Shown one piece after another: positions 1 to 25,000 of a stretch of DNA of 64,000 nt (positions are counted from its first letter, which is position 1; each line of letters starts with the position of its first letter). The translations under genes and the position numbers were made by a program. The DNA comes from Pisaster brevispinus (Eukaryota > Echinodermata > Asteroidea > Forcipulatida > Asteriidae). The stretch is taken from contig JAMKCF010000018.1 in the NCBI GenBank assembly GCA_023634235.1, positions 8,382,768 to 8,446,767 on the forward strand, in the 5' to 3' direction. A model generated the notes under the pieces. The model worked only from the letters and a program-made list of their open reading frames with translations. It was not told where the DNA came from and did not search any database.

Positions 1-454
1 TCTGAAATGCTGTTCAAGAAAAAAAAAAAATATAGAATTTGAAGTCATGAAAAATCAGTCTTCATTATTTTGATTTCAACAATTGAAATAAGCATATTTG
101 GGCTATTGTAGAAATATCGACTGATTAGAGTGCTATGGTCAAAACTCAGACTCCTGAGGTGATCCTTGGCGTGTTGTATTTTTCCCAAGGCAAAATGAGA
201 GAGTCGTGGTTTTAATCATAGAACAAGTAAAATCAGTCAATATTAGTTTTATAAGACCCAATACGATACGCTAACATAGACATCTTGTACATGTAACAAG
301 ACGCTGCCGTTTCTATGGGTATAGTACACTGGTTGCTATGGGTAGAGTACACTGATTGCTATGGGTGTATTTCATGGGTTTCTATGGGTGTAGTACATCG
401 GTTGCTATGGGTATAGTACATTGGGGATTCTGGTACACACTGCTTGTAGGCTGT

Positions 455-575
455 GTACCTAACCTTCCAGTCTGAACATTTAATATCATCCACTGTAGTT
501 TTGAATGATTGATGCACTATGGCAGCCTACAATATGATATCAAGTGGTGAATGCATCTACACAGTACAGAGTTAA
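455..575 (+). repeat. Single unit of the 116-bp family
   Basis: ATTTAATATCATCCACTGTAG, TTGAATGATTGATGCACTAT and GTGGTGAATGCATCTACACA match the TAF11 intron units. Far from them, so the family is dispersed. Region 290-420 nearby has short repeats of TGCTATGGGT. Confidence 0.75.
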
Positions 576-659
576 ATGGTTTAAAGTTGGCATAAGGAGT
601 GAGCTGGAGTGAGCTTTCTATTATTTATCATGTGATAAACCACAAGGCAAACTGACTGT

Positions 660-800
660 GTAAATTTTAATTCTGTTTTTTGGGATCAGAAAAATTGACA
701 AAACTGAGATTTGAACCTATGAACTCTGGATTAACGGAACAGCATTCTACCAACTGAATTATCTACCCCTTATGTTGGCGGTTTTCCTACTGTGTCAATA
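660..800 (-). repeat. SINE family C copy, diverged
   Basis: Contains GAGATTTGAACCTATGAACT, CATTCTACCAACTGAATTA and AACCACAAGGCAAACTGACT, equivalent to the family C body. A second copy follows at 890-1110. Confidence 0.55.
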
Positions 801-889
801 TCTTTGTTTGGGGTGCCAGTTAGAGACCTGTAACTGCCGTGTAGCCAGGGATCACAACCAAGTTTACGATGCAATCTGGGAAGCGGCAG

Positions 890-1110
890 CCACGGGATCA
901 CCTTAAGGGGATGTGACTTTTTATTTCACCATCAAGTAATAAACCAGACGGGAAACTGACTGGGAAAATTTAAAGACAAAATTTGGGTTGAACAAAGAAA
1001 AATTGACCAGAGTGGGACTTGAACCTGCGACCTCCAGATTAACGTTGCGGCCCTCTACCAACTTGTGGTTTACTACTAGTAAATTTTTCTTTATTCAACC
1101 GAAAATCTAT
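890..1110 (-). repeat. SINE family C copy adjoining MYRF exon
   Basis: Antisense head GGGACTTGAACCTGCGACC with CTCTACCAACTTGTGG, and CAAGTAATAAACCAGACGGG upstream. Ends about 20 bp from the splice donor of the MYRF exon at 1129-1307. Confidence 0.65.
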
Positions 1111-1128
1111 ATTTTATTTAAAGCCTAC

Positions 1129-14122
<12,994 letters not shown>

Positions 14123-14464
14123 CTGTGAAACGACAAAACAAAAAGATGAAATAAACATAAATTTGTGGATCAAATGATTTAAATACAATGTATTCATATA
14201 ATTCTACCAATCTTAAACTTTCAGAAGCTTAGGCCTACACGTAACTTATTTTTGGAAGAATAAATTAATTCGGACTTCTTGTTTCCAAAAAATTACCAAC
14301 ATACATGTACATGGAGAGTAGAGAAGACGAGGCTCTATTGCTTTTTCTTACTTCACTTTTCTCATCCCCCCCCAAAAAAGTTTTTGGAAGGCACATTTTT
14401 TAAGCAGGATTGAATCATCTTCAGGGAGATTACCAATAAGAATGTGCCATGCGGACTTCACCTT

Positions 14465-14680
14465 AGACCCCGTTCACACTAGATCCAGGAAGATGGATCA
14501 GACCCGGGTCTGATCCTGCAATGTGGATTAACGGCTAGTGTAAACGCAAAAATGCAGGATCAGACCCGGTTCAAGATCCGGCAATTTTAATCCACCTTTC
14601 GAGGAGGGTTGAATCCGGCAATTGGTGGATAAGATCCGGCAAAGTGGATTCCAAATACAAGTGTAAACGCAAAGTTAAAG
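14465..14680. repeat. Foldback repeat with GTTCACACTAGATCC ends
   Basis: Left CCGTTCACACTAGATCC and later inverted GCTAGTGTAAACGC and CAAGTGTAAACGC, with repeated CAGACCCGG and GATCC.GCA motifs. Multi-armed palindrome; no coding content. Confidence 0.55.
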
Positions 14681-14743
14681 TGTTGGGTTGGTACAAAATC
14701 GTGTTATACAAAAAATACTGCCCTCACACACATCCCCCTACCA

Positions 14744-15009
14744 GGGTCCAATTTCATAGAGCTGCTTAGCAGCCAATTTTGTGCTTACTGTGCGATTTCC
14801 ATTTCATAGTGCTGCTAACCGTAAGCACACAAAAAGGCATGCTAACCTTCCGGCGCTGACTGTATGAAAATGAATGACGTAACAATGCAAATCCATGGTG
14901 AACGCGCAAGATGGCTGCCTAATTTTCTTGCTAACCTGTGAAATACGCTTACGCTTAAGCACATTTTTCTGCTATAGTTAGCGTTAAGCAGCGCTATGAA
15001 ATTGGGCCC
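14744..15009. repeat. Foldback element, same GAGCTGC family
   Basis: Left end GGGTCCAATTTCATAGAGCT, right end GCGCTATGAAATTGGGCCC. Internal CACACAAAAAGGCATGCTAAC recurs in inverted form near 37540. Confidence 0.7.
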
Positions 15010-15969
15010 AGAGCTTCACACACCATAGAATCAGATAATACTTCATAACTTGTTTACATTGATTGCAAGGCCGTTATAACCACTTCACCATGGGATAACA
15101 TGTTTTTTTATGTAAAGTTTTTTGGACAGACTTGAGGCAGGCTTTTTTTAATGCCCAGAACCACTTTGGATGATGTTTTTATCCACCCGCACTTTCCAAT
15201 GTGCAGCCTGCACAGGCAGGCACCTGTTCCGTTCCAACTTGATAACTGTCAAGGTCACAACTTGAGTGTTAAAGTTGGGACGTCCCAAATATTGGGACGA
15301 TTGTCAAGCTGGGACGGAACACACCTACCATGCTTTGTTTCACCCATACAAAGAGCGACAACAGGTTCTGGAAAACATACCTTTCACCTTTGTGCTGTTG
15401 TTGTACAAATTTGGCGTACAATAACGGACAGGCCACCATTGTTCGACATTATATTTGACTCAGTGAGAGGTAAGTCTGAGCATTCCGAGATTCCGGAATA
15501 CCATGGCACATTTTTGGCCGTTCCTCACGGCCGAGGTTCTACGAATCACAGTGAGTGCCTACTCACTTTTCTCACAAGACAACATCAAATCCTGGAGCTA
15601 ATTATGAGAACCTTTGTTGTCTTTCCTTTGTCAAGTTACAGTTTCATTGTTGCAATGATATTTTCAAAGGAAAAAGATTACCCAAAAAGCTCCATAATAA
15701 TTAATTATATATCGGGTGGGCACAGAATGTTTTTTTAAAATACCCGACATGAATAGGCAGTGGGCCCTGTGAATTTATATTTTCAGTTGATAACCCAGAA
15801 AAGGGGTGGAAATCAGACCACCGTTATAATATTGAGAAAAATAAAATTTAATTTCAGTGGCTTTTCACAAGATAGATACTTGCGCATTATTTTACAATAC
15901 TATAAAGAACGTCTCAATATTTTTAACATTCTTTTTGTACAATGCCCGAGCTTCCATTAAAATGGCTAG

Positions 15970-15979
15970 CCAATCAGAA
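15970..15979 (+). promoter_or_regulatory. CCAAT-type element upstream of plus-strand family copy
   Basis: CCAATCAGAA followed by a second CCAAT at 16009-16013, ahead of the ATG at 16051. It is identical over ten bases to the element ahead of the opposite-strand copy. Confidence 0.35.
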
Positions 15980-16050
15980 GAGCCGTACGTCCAGTTAGTC
16001 CATGCCGACCAATAAGAAGCACTCTACTATCAATATCAGGATAGCACAAA

Positions 16051-19000
16051 ATGGCCGACTCTTCTGCGGCCGAAGTTTATCGAGCGACGAAGAATTTTTT
16101 CAGAAGCGTTGTTATATGTGTACTTTCCCGGCCAGAAAATCCACTGTAGTGAAATGTAACAGCAGGACATAGGCTCGTTTCTTAGAGTATGTTCTACAGT
16201 GGCAGAATTTGGAGGGCGATCAGGCCGAAATCGCGAAAGGTTTCACCCACAAACATGCTGCAGAATTCGAACGACATGGGTAGAGCATTGTATCGACGAT
16301 GCCAATTCTGAGCGATGCCCGATTTCACCGCATTTGTTATTTGAGATTGACAGACAAGCAGCATATTTTGCGAGTAAGCCAACGGATGACAAGGAGAAAA
16401 GAAATGCTTGCCAGTAGCTCCGCTAGTACAGGTATGTGCAATTTTAGCTATGCCCTGTTTTAGTGTTTGACTTTGAACCAATGTTTTTCAGTTCACAAAA
16501 ATTTGGATTCAATACACATTTTTAAATTTTTTACATTTTGGAAATCTTTTTTAACATTTGGAAACTATCTGGCATATTGTCAAAGTGAAAAAAAAATGAG
16601 GAATGACTAAAAAAATATGTTATTTGCAATTTGCATTAAAAAATTATTAACTTAAAGCCATCTCAATCAAAGTCAAAGACCCTCGGCTCTGTCTTGGATT
16701 TAAACCCACCTGAGGTTTTTCTGGTAAGGTTGTACTATAAGATTGTACTAAAGTTAAAGGGTTCGATTGAGACACCAACAGACAGGTTTCTCAAACAAAA
16801 AAAGACAAATTAACGGTTGAAAGTCAGACTGATGGCTAAAATTAGACCCACAAATATGGCCGCTGAAGTTTCACAATCACAACCGTGATTTAATTATATT
16901 TGAGTTAATTGTGTTTAAAACATGCTTCACTTATAAAGGTCACTTTTATCGATTTGAATTTAAACTGAGCTAAGTAACTAAATCTTTTGCTTGGATTTGA
17001 CTTGCGATAATTTTTAAAAATGCTTTGCAAGCTTAGGGTCGATTTGACATCCTTCCCTGCAAGTTATTTGTTTTGTTACTTTTTTGTTTGTTTGTGTATT
17101 AGAAGACCGGTCAAGAAGAAACGTGTTCTACGTTCTAGTATGGAGTTGAGAGGGAAATCTAGATCTGAGTATGTATTACCAGAAATATGTGTGATATGTC
17201 AAAGTGAAAGAGAGCAATATTTTGAAGAGGAAAAAAGAAAGGCTTGCCACATGCTCAACCATTGATGCGAAGCACCTACAGCAAGCAGCAATGGACAGCA
17301 ACAACACTGCTCTTCTCCTTCAAATTAAGAGCCAGGATTGTGTGGCAATCGAAGTTAGGTATCATATATCATCCAGGATGCTATAAAGAATACACCAGAT
17401 TTTTAACTAAACAGACACCAACCGAGAAAGTAAACCACCGATATTCAGAGGCCTATCTTACATTCTGTGCTAAGGTGAAATCACTAATCATCGACCAGAA
17501 AGAGATTTATAGGCTTACAAGACTTACAAGAATGTTCATTGACCAGATTAAGATCAGCCATGGGATAGATGCTTCAACGTACAAGACTGGCAACCTGAAA
17601 ACTCGCCTACAAAAAACTTTCCACAGCTCTGTTTTCATTCACCTCGTATGCGATGTCAAGGAGATTTTGTCTTTGTCAATGACATTGCAACAGAAACGTT
17701 GTTAGTAGAAAAGAAAGTCAGCCAAGAGGCCATCCATGATGACACCACCAGTGTTGACAACAGTACTACTGATGAGAAAGTCACTGACAATGAAGAACCA
17801 CTTGCATCAACACTGCCGCCAGACTGCCAAGATAATTCTAACCTGAAAGATGGCTTCATGCCGGCGTTAATGATAAGAAATGCCATTGCAGCTGTACAGT
17901 CCAAAATGCCATGGCCCCCAACATCGGAGCACCTGACCACAAAAACAGCCGAAGAAACGACACCTCCTTGCCTATTCAACTTCCTCGCTTGGATTGTTGG
18001 GGCTTCTGATGTTCCTGAGACCAACACATTTGTGAAGGTATCAGATGGAATTCACAAGAAGATCCTTTCCTTAGCTCAGGATATTGTTTATCTGCAGGCA
18101 AAAGGAAAGAAACAAACGCCTAAACACCTGTCATCGGCTATGGCAGTCCGTCATTTGACTGGCTCAGCTCAGATAATCGGTTTGCTGAACGGGTTTGGTC
18201 ACTGCGTCTCCCACTCCGTCATCTTGAATCTTGACACAGCTATTGCCAAACAGGAACTCAGCCTTGGGGAAGGGGCTCTATCATCAACAATACTGCCAGG
18301 CAAGCACACAACACTAGCCTGGGACAATAATGACTTCGGAGAGGAAACACCAACTGGCCATGGAACAACACACAACACAAATGGTATTGTAATCCAAAAA
18401 CCATCTTCATACGACAAAGATTCTCCATTGAATGTGCCCAAGGCTAAAGAAAAGCGTACACGAGAAAGATCGATGCAACCACCACTACCAAACCTTGCCA
18501 CCTACTATGGGGTTAAGAAGTCAGGACCTCCATCATTTGCAGCAACGGGGATATCTTTGGAGCTGTCAGTGTATGCACCGTTGCTAAGAACCACTGATAC
18601 CCTCATGGACTGGTTACAACCTACTCCTCTCAAGTGTGGAAGTTCCACCTAAATCTGTGATCGGTTATCTGCCTGTCATTGACGCAAGTCCTACCGAGAT
18701 GAGCACAGTCCTGACAATATTACAAAGAAGAGATTGCAGACAAGCTGGATTTAGAAACACTTGTCATTGTTATGGATCAGGCCATCTACTCCAAAGCCCA
18801 GCTAATTAGGTGGAGAAATGCTGTCTTCATGAAGAGACTAGTGATTCACCTTGGTGCATTCCATACTTTAATGTCTTTTATCGGATGTATAGGCAAGCGC
18901 TTCAGGGATGGAGGTCTTGAAGACATTCTCATAGAATCCAAGATGGTTGCTACTGGGTCAGTGAATGGTGTAATAAGTGGTTAACACTACAATCGATCAG

Positions 19001-21028
19001 TTCATGCCCACAAGCTTATGAAGGAAGCAATGCAGGAAATGTGTCTAGATGCATATCTACAACCTATAACAGATGAAGAAGCCAAGAGAACGAGGGATTT
19101 TATCACAACCATGGCCGCAGACTTCCAGACACTGGACTATAATAAACATATGGACAGTGATGAGTTTCATCAGCTGACATCCTCCTATCAGCAATTTATA
19201 GAAGCCAGAAACAAAAAGGAGACATTTAGATATTGGTCCACATACATCAACATGGTTCAAATACTTCTACTCTTCCTCAGATCCATCAGAGAGGCCAACT
19301 GGAATCTACACCTTGCAAGTGTTAGGGCAATGCTGCCATGGATATTTGCGTATGTCCATGTCAACTACGCCCGATATTGGCTTGAAATGGCCAATGTAGA
19401 AACGACCCATCCAGCCATTTATACAAGTTTTATGGAATATAATAGAACAATACATCTTGTGACTGACACCTACCCAAAGGTTTCCATTAAAAATGCAGAG
19501 AGGGCCAAACGAGCTGCAGCTGCAGATGGAGTAGATCGAGTGACGCGCGTTTATGGCCAACAACTCCCTCTTCACCAGTGGAAAAAGTTCCTGTCAAACG
19601 GGGAGAGCAAAGAAGCTCTGCTAGAGTATTTGTTCGAGACATAGAGCAAGGTTAAGACATCAGAGCTGAAAGGAGTCCAGGTGTTCTTGAGCCACGGTGA
19701 AAAGTGTCACTCTTTCTCACCAAGTACGGCTGTAGACCAGATAGTTGAAGTGGCTGAAGTTTCATCTCTGCACTCAACACAGGATGAAGCAGACACCAGG
19801 CTTTTTCTGCATGCAGCTCATGCAGCACTTAATGTACCAACATGAATGTTGTCATTGTCAGTCCAGACACGGATGTCTTCATCATTGGTCTCGCTCTACA
19901 GCCAGGAATCAATGCACATTCGTATCTACATACTGGGAGAGGTACCAACCTTAGAACAATAGACTTAAAAGCCATCCATGAGAGTGTAGGAGCAGATGTT
20001 AGCAATGCCTTGATTGGCCTCCATTGCTTTAATAATAATAATAACCCGTTTTTATATAGCGCTTTTCACACCTGAAGGGCGTCTCAAAGCGCTTCTGACA
20101 TTATTATCCCTGGTCACTGGGCCTTAATTCATTCCTTAAACCATCTCAGCTCCCTGGGGAGTATACAGCCTGTGCAACAAATAATGCGCTACTCGGCTAA
20201 ATCAATCACAAGAACCATCTCTGCCCTCACAGGTACCCATATTTACCCCTGGGTGGAGAGAAGTAATTATAGTTAAGTGTCTTGCTCAGGGACACAAGTG
20301 TCACGACCGGGATTCGAACCCACACTCTGCTGAACAGAAGCACCAGAGCTTGAGTTCGGTGCTCTTATCCGCTAGGCCACGACACCCTCTAGGTTGTGAT
20401 AGTGTCAGTGCATTTAAAGGAAAAGGCAAGAAAAAAGCATTGACAATGCTGCTCAAAGATAGCCAGCTTTGCAATCCATTCAAAGACCTTGGCGAGCGGT
20501 TTGATGCAGATCCTGACATGATGGCATCACTGGAGACTCTTGTCTGCAAATTGTATGGACAAAAGAACGCCACTGAAGTAAATGAAGCCCGCTACAACAT
20601 GTTCCGCCTTTCAAGGAAACCTGAGATGGTAGTTGGTTGAATAACTGGTTACAAATAATACTTGTTTACTAATGATTACTAATGATGACTTATTCTTTTG
20701 AATTTGCAGGTACATTATGGAAGAGAAGCCTTCAATCCACTCCAGAGATCCCACTACCTTCTCACCATGGATGGAAGATGGACAATGGGAACCTTCTCAT
20801 CAATGACCCTTCCACCAGCACCAGATAGTGTCATGGAGTTAGCCAACTGTTCTGGGAGTTGCAAGAAGAACAAATGCAGCGACACCAACACGTGTATGTT
20901 TGCAGAATAACGTTCCATGTACAGATCTCTGTAAGTGCGCCAGAGAGAACTGTAACAATATAACTGGGCATGCTCACGTTGATGATGAAGATGAAGATGA
21001 GGAGTTATCTGATCCTGAAGAAGATTAG
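16051..21028 (+). pseudogene. Degenerate long copy of the same family, with a PIN/5'-nuclease-like domain, disrupted by frameshifts, a stop and a SINE
   Basis: Exon one lies near 16051-16431 and ends at a donor (gtatgt). In shifted frames it shows QWQNLEGDQAEIAKGF, RFHRICYLRLTDKQHI and SSSASTG, matching exon one of the minus copy. Exon two starts at 17101 after ttag: PEICVICQSE, then QIKSQDCVAIEVRYH and HPGCYKEYTRF after frame changes near 17265 and 17370. A further change near 17620 leads to an open stretch to 18652 (LNGFGHCVSHS, LAWDNNDFGEETPTGHGTTH). The frame shifts again at about 18630, there is an in-frame TAA at 18982 before HYNRSVHAHKLM, then open sequence 19018-19644 and DEADTRLFLHAAHA. 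The most conserved part is VVIVSPDTDVFIIGLAL plus GCDSVSAFKGKGKKKAL, split by a SINE. A last exon from about 20710 (HGWKMDNGNL) ends Cys-rich (VPCTDLCKCARENCNN) with an acidic tail. The EAD, SPDTD and GCD...GKGKKKA blocks recall acidic sites and the helix-hairpin of FEN1/XPG-type nucleases; that is inference. Almost surely non-functional. Confidence 0.7.
20031..20392 (-). repeat. tRNA-derived SINE (family A) inserted in the pseudogene
   Basis: Read on the minus strand it has a tRNA-like head (GTGGCCTAGCGG and a B-box GGTTCGAATCC), a body found at other sites in the window, and a tail GCGCTATATAAAAACGGG followed by a TTATTATT run. It lies between the codons for LIGLHCF and GCDSVSAF, which are adjacent in intact relatives as I remember them, so it landed in an existing copy. 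No clear target duplication was found. Confidence 0.85.
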
Positions 21029-24000
21029 AACAATTCTTCCAGTGTCCATGATCACAGTAGAGAGACCAGGGCCATTTTTTGATAGCCAAGTATTTTTTTC
21101 TTTGAAGCACTTGTATGGTCTTATTTTTCTTGTCCGCAGTACTACCAATTTGCGCAGATTGACTTGAAAAGCTGCCTTTTATAAGTACGTGTGTACAAAG
21201 ACATGCATCAATAAGCTACATTGCTGCCTCAAGGAAACAGAATATACTTCAGATAAGTTGTGCCATTTTAGTGACTGTGCATCATTGTGTCCTTTGTGTG
21301 GAGAGAAAGTTCAACATGGAGTGGTTGGAATCCTTTTTTGCAGCTTTTGAAATGTAGTTTTATTTAAATTACATGTACCTTAGGAAGTACTGCAAAGTTG
21401 TTCTAATACAAAGAGATAACATTTACGTCACTTGCTAATAGAAATACAAAATGCATGCATTATTACAGAAAACAAAAAACCACCAGACTACATGTAGGTA
21501 TTTAGACAAAGATGGGGGGGGGGGTGATATATCCTCTCAACGCAGACAAATCATCTACCAGATGAAAGAGGTGAATCAGGAAATGTATGTTGATAAACGA
21601 CCAACAATATCAACTTCTTGCATATTGTGAGATTTAAAGGGACATGTTGACTTGGATTGGGCGATTTGGGCTTTCAAAAGCGTTTGTAATGAAACTAACT
21701 GAAATGAATACATGGTTGGAAAGATGTAAAGTAGAATATAATGATCCACACAAAAATTTCACTCCACAAAATGACGAACTGTTTTAGCTCACAAAATATA
21801 AGGGAAACCACACAATTTTATGACATATTTGTTTGGATATTAATGTACATACTACATGTACTTTTGAAACATCTTTCCAGAGCAACGTACTGTACCTTTA
21901 AAGATGACCTAATAACACCTGGGCCCACTTTCATAATGCCTGCTACAGCAATAAGCAGAAAAAGTCTGCTCACCCACTTATATGAACCTGTATATGGGGG
22001 TCTTCAAATTTCAAAATATATTGAGTGTTTGGAGCGTTATGGTTAAAACTTTTCATACAATGGCAACCCCCCTGAAGCATTCCATTTCTCCCTTGGCTAG
22101 GCCTCCAAAGGTTCAGCTGATGGAGGTGGACATTTAACCAAAGCACCCCAAGCAGTCAATAATTGCATATGATAACACCCCTTACAAAAATTCTACCTTG
22201 TGATGTGTTTAGAGTGGGTCGCTCACTTTAATTTAAAGCGTTTATGTATCATATTAATCAATAATCACGAACTGCGCGTTCTAAATAAAATCCCATTTTG
22301 ATAGTTTAAACAACAATTTTATGGGGTTTTTGTATTTTGTTTTCTTCTTTTTTTGTATGTACTCTTTCATCAAAATCAACAAACATTGCTCTCAGGATGA
22401 AATTCCATTGGAATTTGTTATTAGTAACCATAATTTGTTTAATGAGTTTATAACGTACACTTGATGTAAACTGACCCTTTAAGGCTGCGGTACTCGCTTA
22501 TGTGCAATATTTGCAACTGTGAAAACAAATGTGTTGCCGAGAAGGGTATTGGGTCCCATTACATGTATCCACTTTTCACCCCCACCCCAGATGGTGGTCA
22601 TTGAACTGAAAAACTAGAGAGATAATAACCTCACGGCCCACTTTCTGGAAGTGGTTAACTTGGCTTCTGACCAGCACCCCCGAACAAAGATATTGACAAA
22701 GTAGGCAGACTGCCAACATAGGGCTGGATCTAGCTCAGTTGGTAGAGCATTGGCACATTCATCTGGAGGTCATTGGTTCAAAACTTCAAATCCAACTCTA
22801 GTCAATTTTTCTTTGTTCAACCCTAAATTGAATTGTGATTTTTTTAATCGTAAAAATGAGTAGTAGAATGTTGCTGTTTTTAAAATAAATTTCTTCTTTA
22901 TTTTATTTTCTAAGATTTTTACTAAAGACACTCACCGCTTCATGGCTTACTTAAAGCAACACAAACACATCAGAGCATGCACACCCACCCACACATTGTC
23001 CCAATGCAATGCTCCCAATGATTGAATGGGCTGCTGGTCTTTATTATCTGGTCATTTTGCATGCGGGCGCTTTCACAACAACGTAATGCACTATTAGAAA
23101 TCTTATACATTGCTCTCTCCCTAAAACTGTCAGGAATTAATTTCTTTTTAATTTTAACAGTTTTAAAACCCAACTTAGAACTGCATTAGACAGAAAGATT
23201 GAAGTGCTGTGATTTTTGTTATTTTATATATTTTTTTACCAACCAATTTTTAACTGTTTACAGCTGTATCTAATGTGTGTTTTTTATCATTCCATTTGCC
23301 AGTACTGTTGTTTAACTGTTCCAGTTTACCGATAGTCCAGTTTTGCTTTGTCTTGCCCTTTGCGCGTTGCATCGCCACATTTGTTTGTTCCTTTCTGTCT
23401 TGTTTTTGGTTTGTTTTTTCGCCATTGAGCGGGTGCAGTGGAAAAGCCTCTAGATAAGCTCTTAGCTTTTTAGGCAATCCCTCAGGCCTGCAACTCTGTT
23501 TCAGTGGTGTGCCTGTGTGTGTGTAAATTTTTTCCCTCCTCCTGTTTCTTACCCCATTGTTTCCTTGTATTTTGATGTTTTTACTGTATTGCCTGATATA
23601 TTTTCAACAAAAAAAATAAATAAATAAATACATAGGCCTAGTGCATGAAGCGATAACATACAAAAAGGACTTGATTTAACTAAAAAGACTGCAAGTAAAA
23701 TGTCACTGGTGTGCATGCAATAGCACTTTACAGCATGGGTCATTGCTGGTTCCAGCACGTTTTACTAAAATTTTTATGGGCAGCAGCATGGTTGACGACG
23801 ACTTCATTTTTCGGTAAGTTTTGTCATAGCTTGTTAAAAACTACACAACGTGTTCGGTGTAGGTTGTAATTTATAAAATGATATTGATAACACGTTATCA
23901 CGAATTAGCGAAAGGATTATTTTGGGTCATTCCGTGCCAACTCACCTAAAATCCTGAAAAGTTCGGCAGGCTCCGTCTCAGATTTTGCTAGTATTTTTTT

Positions 24001-25000
24001 TTAAACGATCCCCTATGGGTGCCATGAACACACACACAATTTTAGAATCCTACTCCTCATAATTTTTGAGATATGACCCCCTAAAAAATGATGCCCCGCC
24101 CCTTCAAATTGACTTTTTGTGTTTTTGGCATTTTTAGAGGTCTGTATCTACAAATGGAGACAAGATATATAGCTACAAATTACTTTGAAGGGTATCTGGT
24201 ATCCCATCAACTAAATTATATTGTCAAAAGTAGCACAGGTCATTTGTATATCACGGTATAGGTCTTTAAAAACGGACATTTTAGCCTGCGTGATTACTTT
24301 TCGTCATTTTTGAAACCCCCTAGAGCCCAAGTGAAATGTCCGATTGCTTTTATATTACATTTGGTCATAAACTAGGTGCATATGTGTGACCTGATATAAG
24401 GATAGACCAATCACACCTTTGATGGGTACTTGGCAGGGGTCTGAATATGGGTCCACCTGTAAAAATGCCAAAAAATGCCTTTTTCAAGTGGTTATTTGAC
24501 AACGTGGGACATTACTGACACATTTACAAATTTTTCCCAATAACACTTTGTATCCAGTCTACTTGTGTGAGAAAGAAAAAAAAAAAGGTTTTTCAACTCC
24601 TTCACGTTAAAAAAAAATAGTGAATATGCCTAGATTAAGGTATTTGCTGTGTATGCTATTTAGTGACAGCACTTGTTTACAAAAGAGCCACAGAGTCTGG
24701 ACTTCTGCAGGCATGGTTTGTACACTACGGAAGCATAGTGCTGTCACTTGAATAAAAAAAAATCCCGCTCTTATCGTCTTTGATGAATGTTGGACTTCAG
24801 GATTGAGGACCCCTTTTCAAGTCAGCAACTGGTGGTAAATTTGTTAATTGTAGCTATCGCAAAGGGTTCGCGTTTAAGACATTTCCTATTCTGCCACCAC
24901 ACAAATTCGGGAAAATATATTGAAGCGGTGTGGGAATACTTTCAATCACTTTTCAAAAAAATATTCAATTATGAAGTTATGCTTTTTTGACAACATTAAA
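21029..25000. other. No gene seen; AT-rich with one SINE
   Basis: Apart from the family C SINE at 22715 and short poly-T, GT and TAAATAAA stretches, nothing codes in a convincing way. A block from about 23928 opening GGGTCATTCCGTGCCAACTC resembles the end of a dispersed repeat, but its partner end was not found. Confidence 0.5.
22715..22860 (+). repeat. tRNA-derived SINE (family C)
   Basis: Box A-like TAGCTCAGTTGGTAGAGC and box B-like GGTTCAAAACT, then TCAATTTTTCTTTGTTCAACCC. It looks like a tRNA gene at the 5' end, but the acceptor stem does not close and a non-tRNA body follows, so it is a SINE. Confidence 0.75.

Noticed and set aside
15151..15738. 195-residue plus-strand ORF
   Set aside because: Composition is mixed, there is no known motif, and related text (GTTGGGAC, TTGGGACGA) recurs near 45660, so it looks like a repeat.
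18199..18501. Minus-strand ORF of 100 residues
   Set aside because: Antisense shadow of the conserved DNNDFGEETPTGHG block of the plus-strand pseudogene.
22724..22795. tRNA gene (TAGCTCAGTTGGTAGAGC and GGTTCAAA boxes)
   Set aside because: The acceptor stem and anticodon arm do not fold properly, and a shared non-tRNA body follows as at other sites, so it is a SINE.
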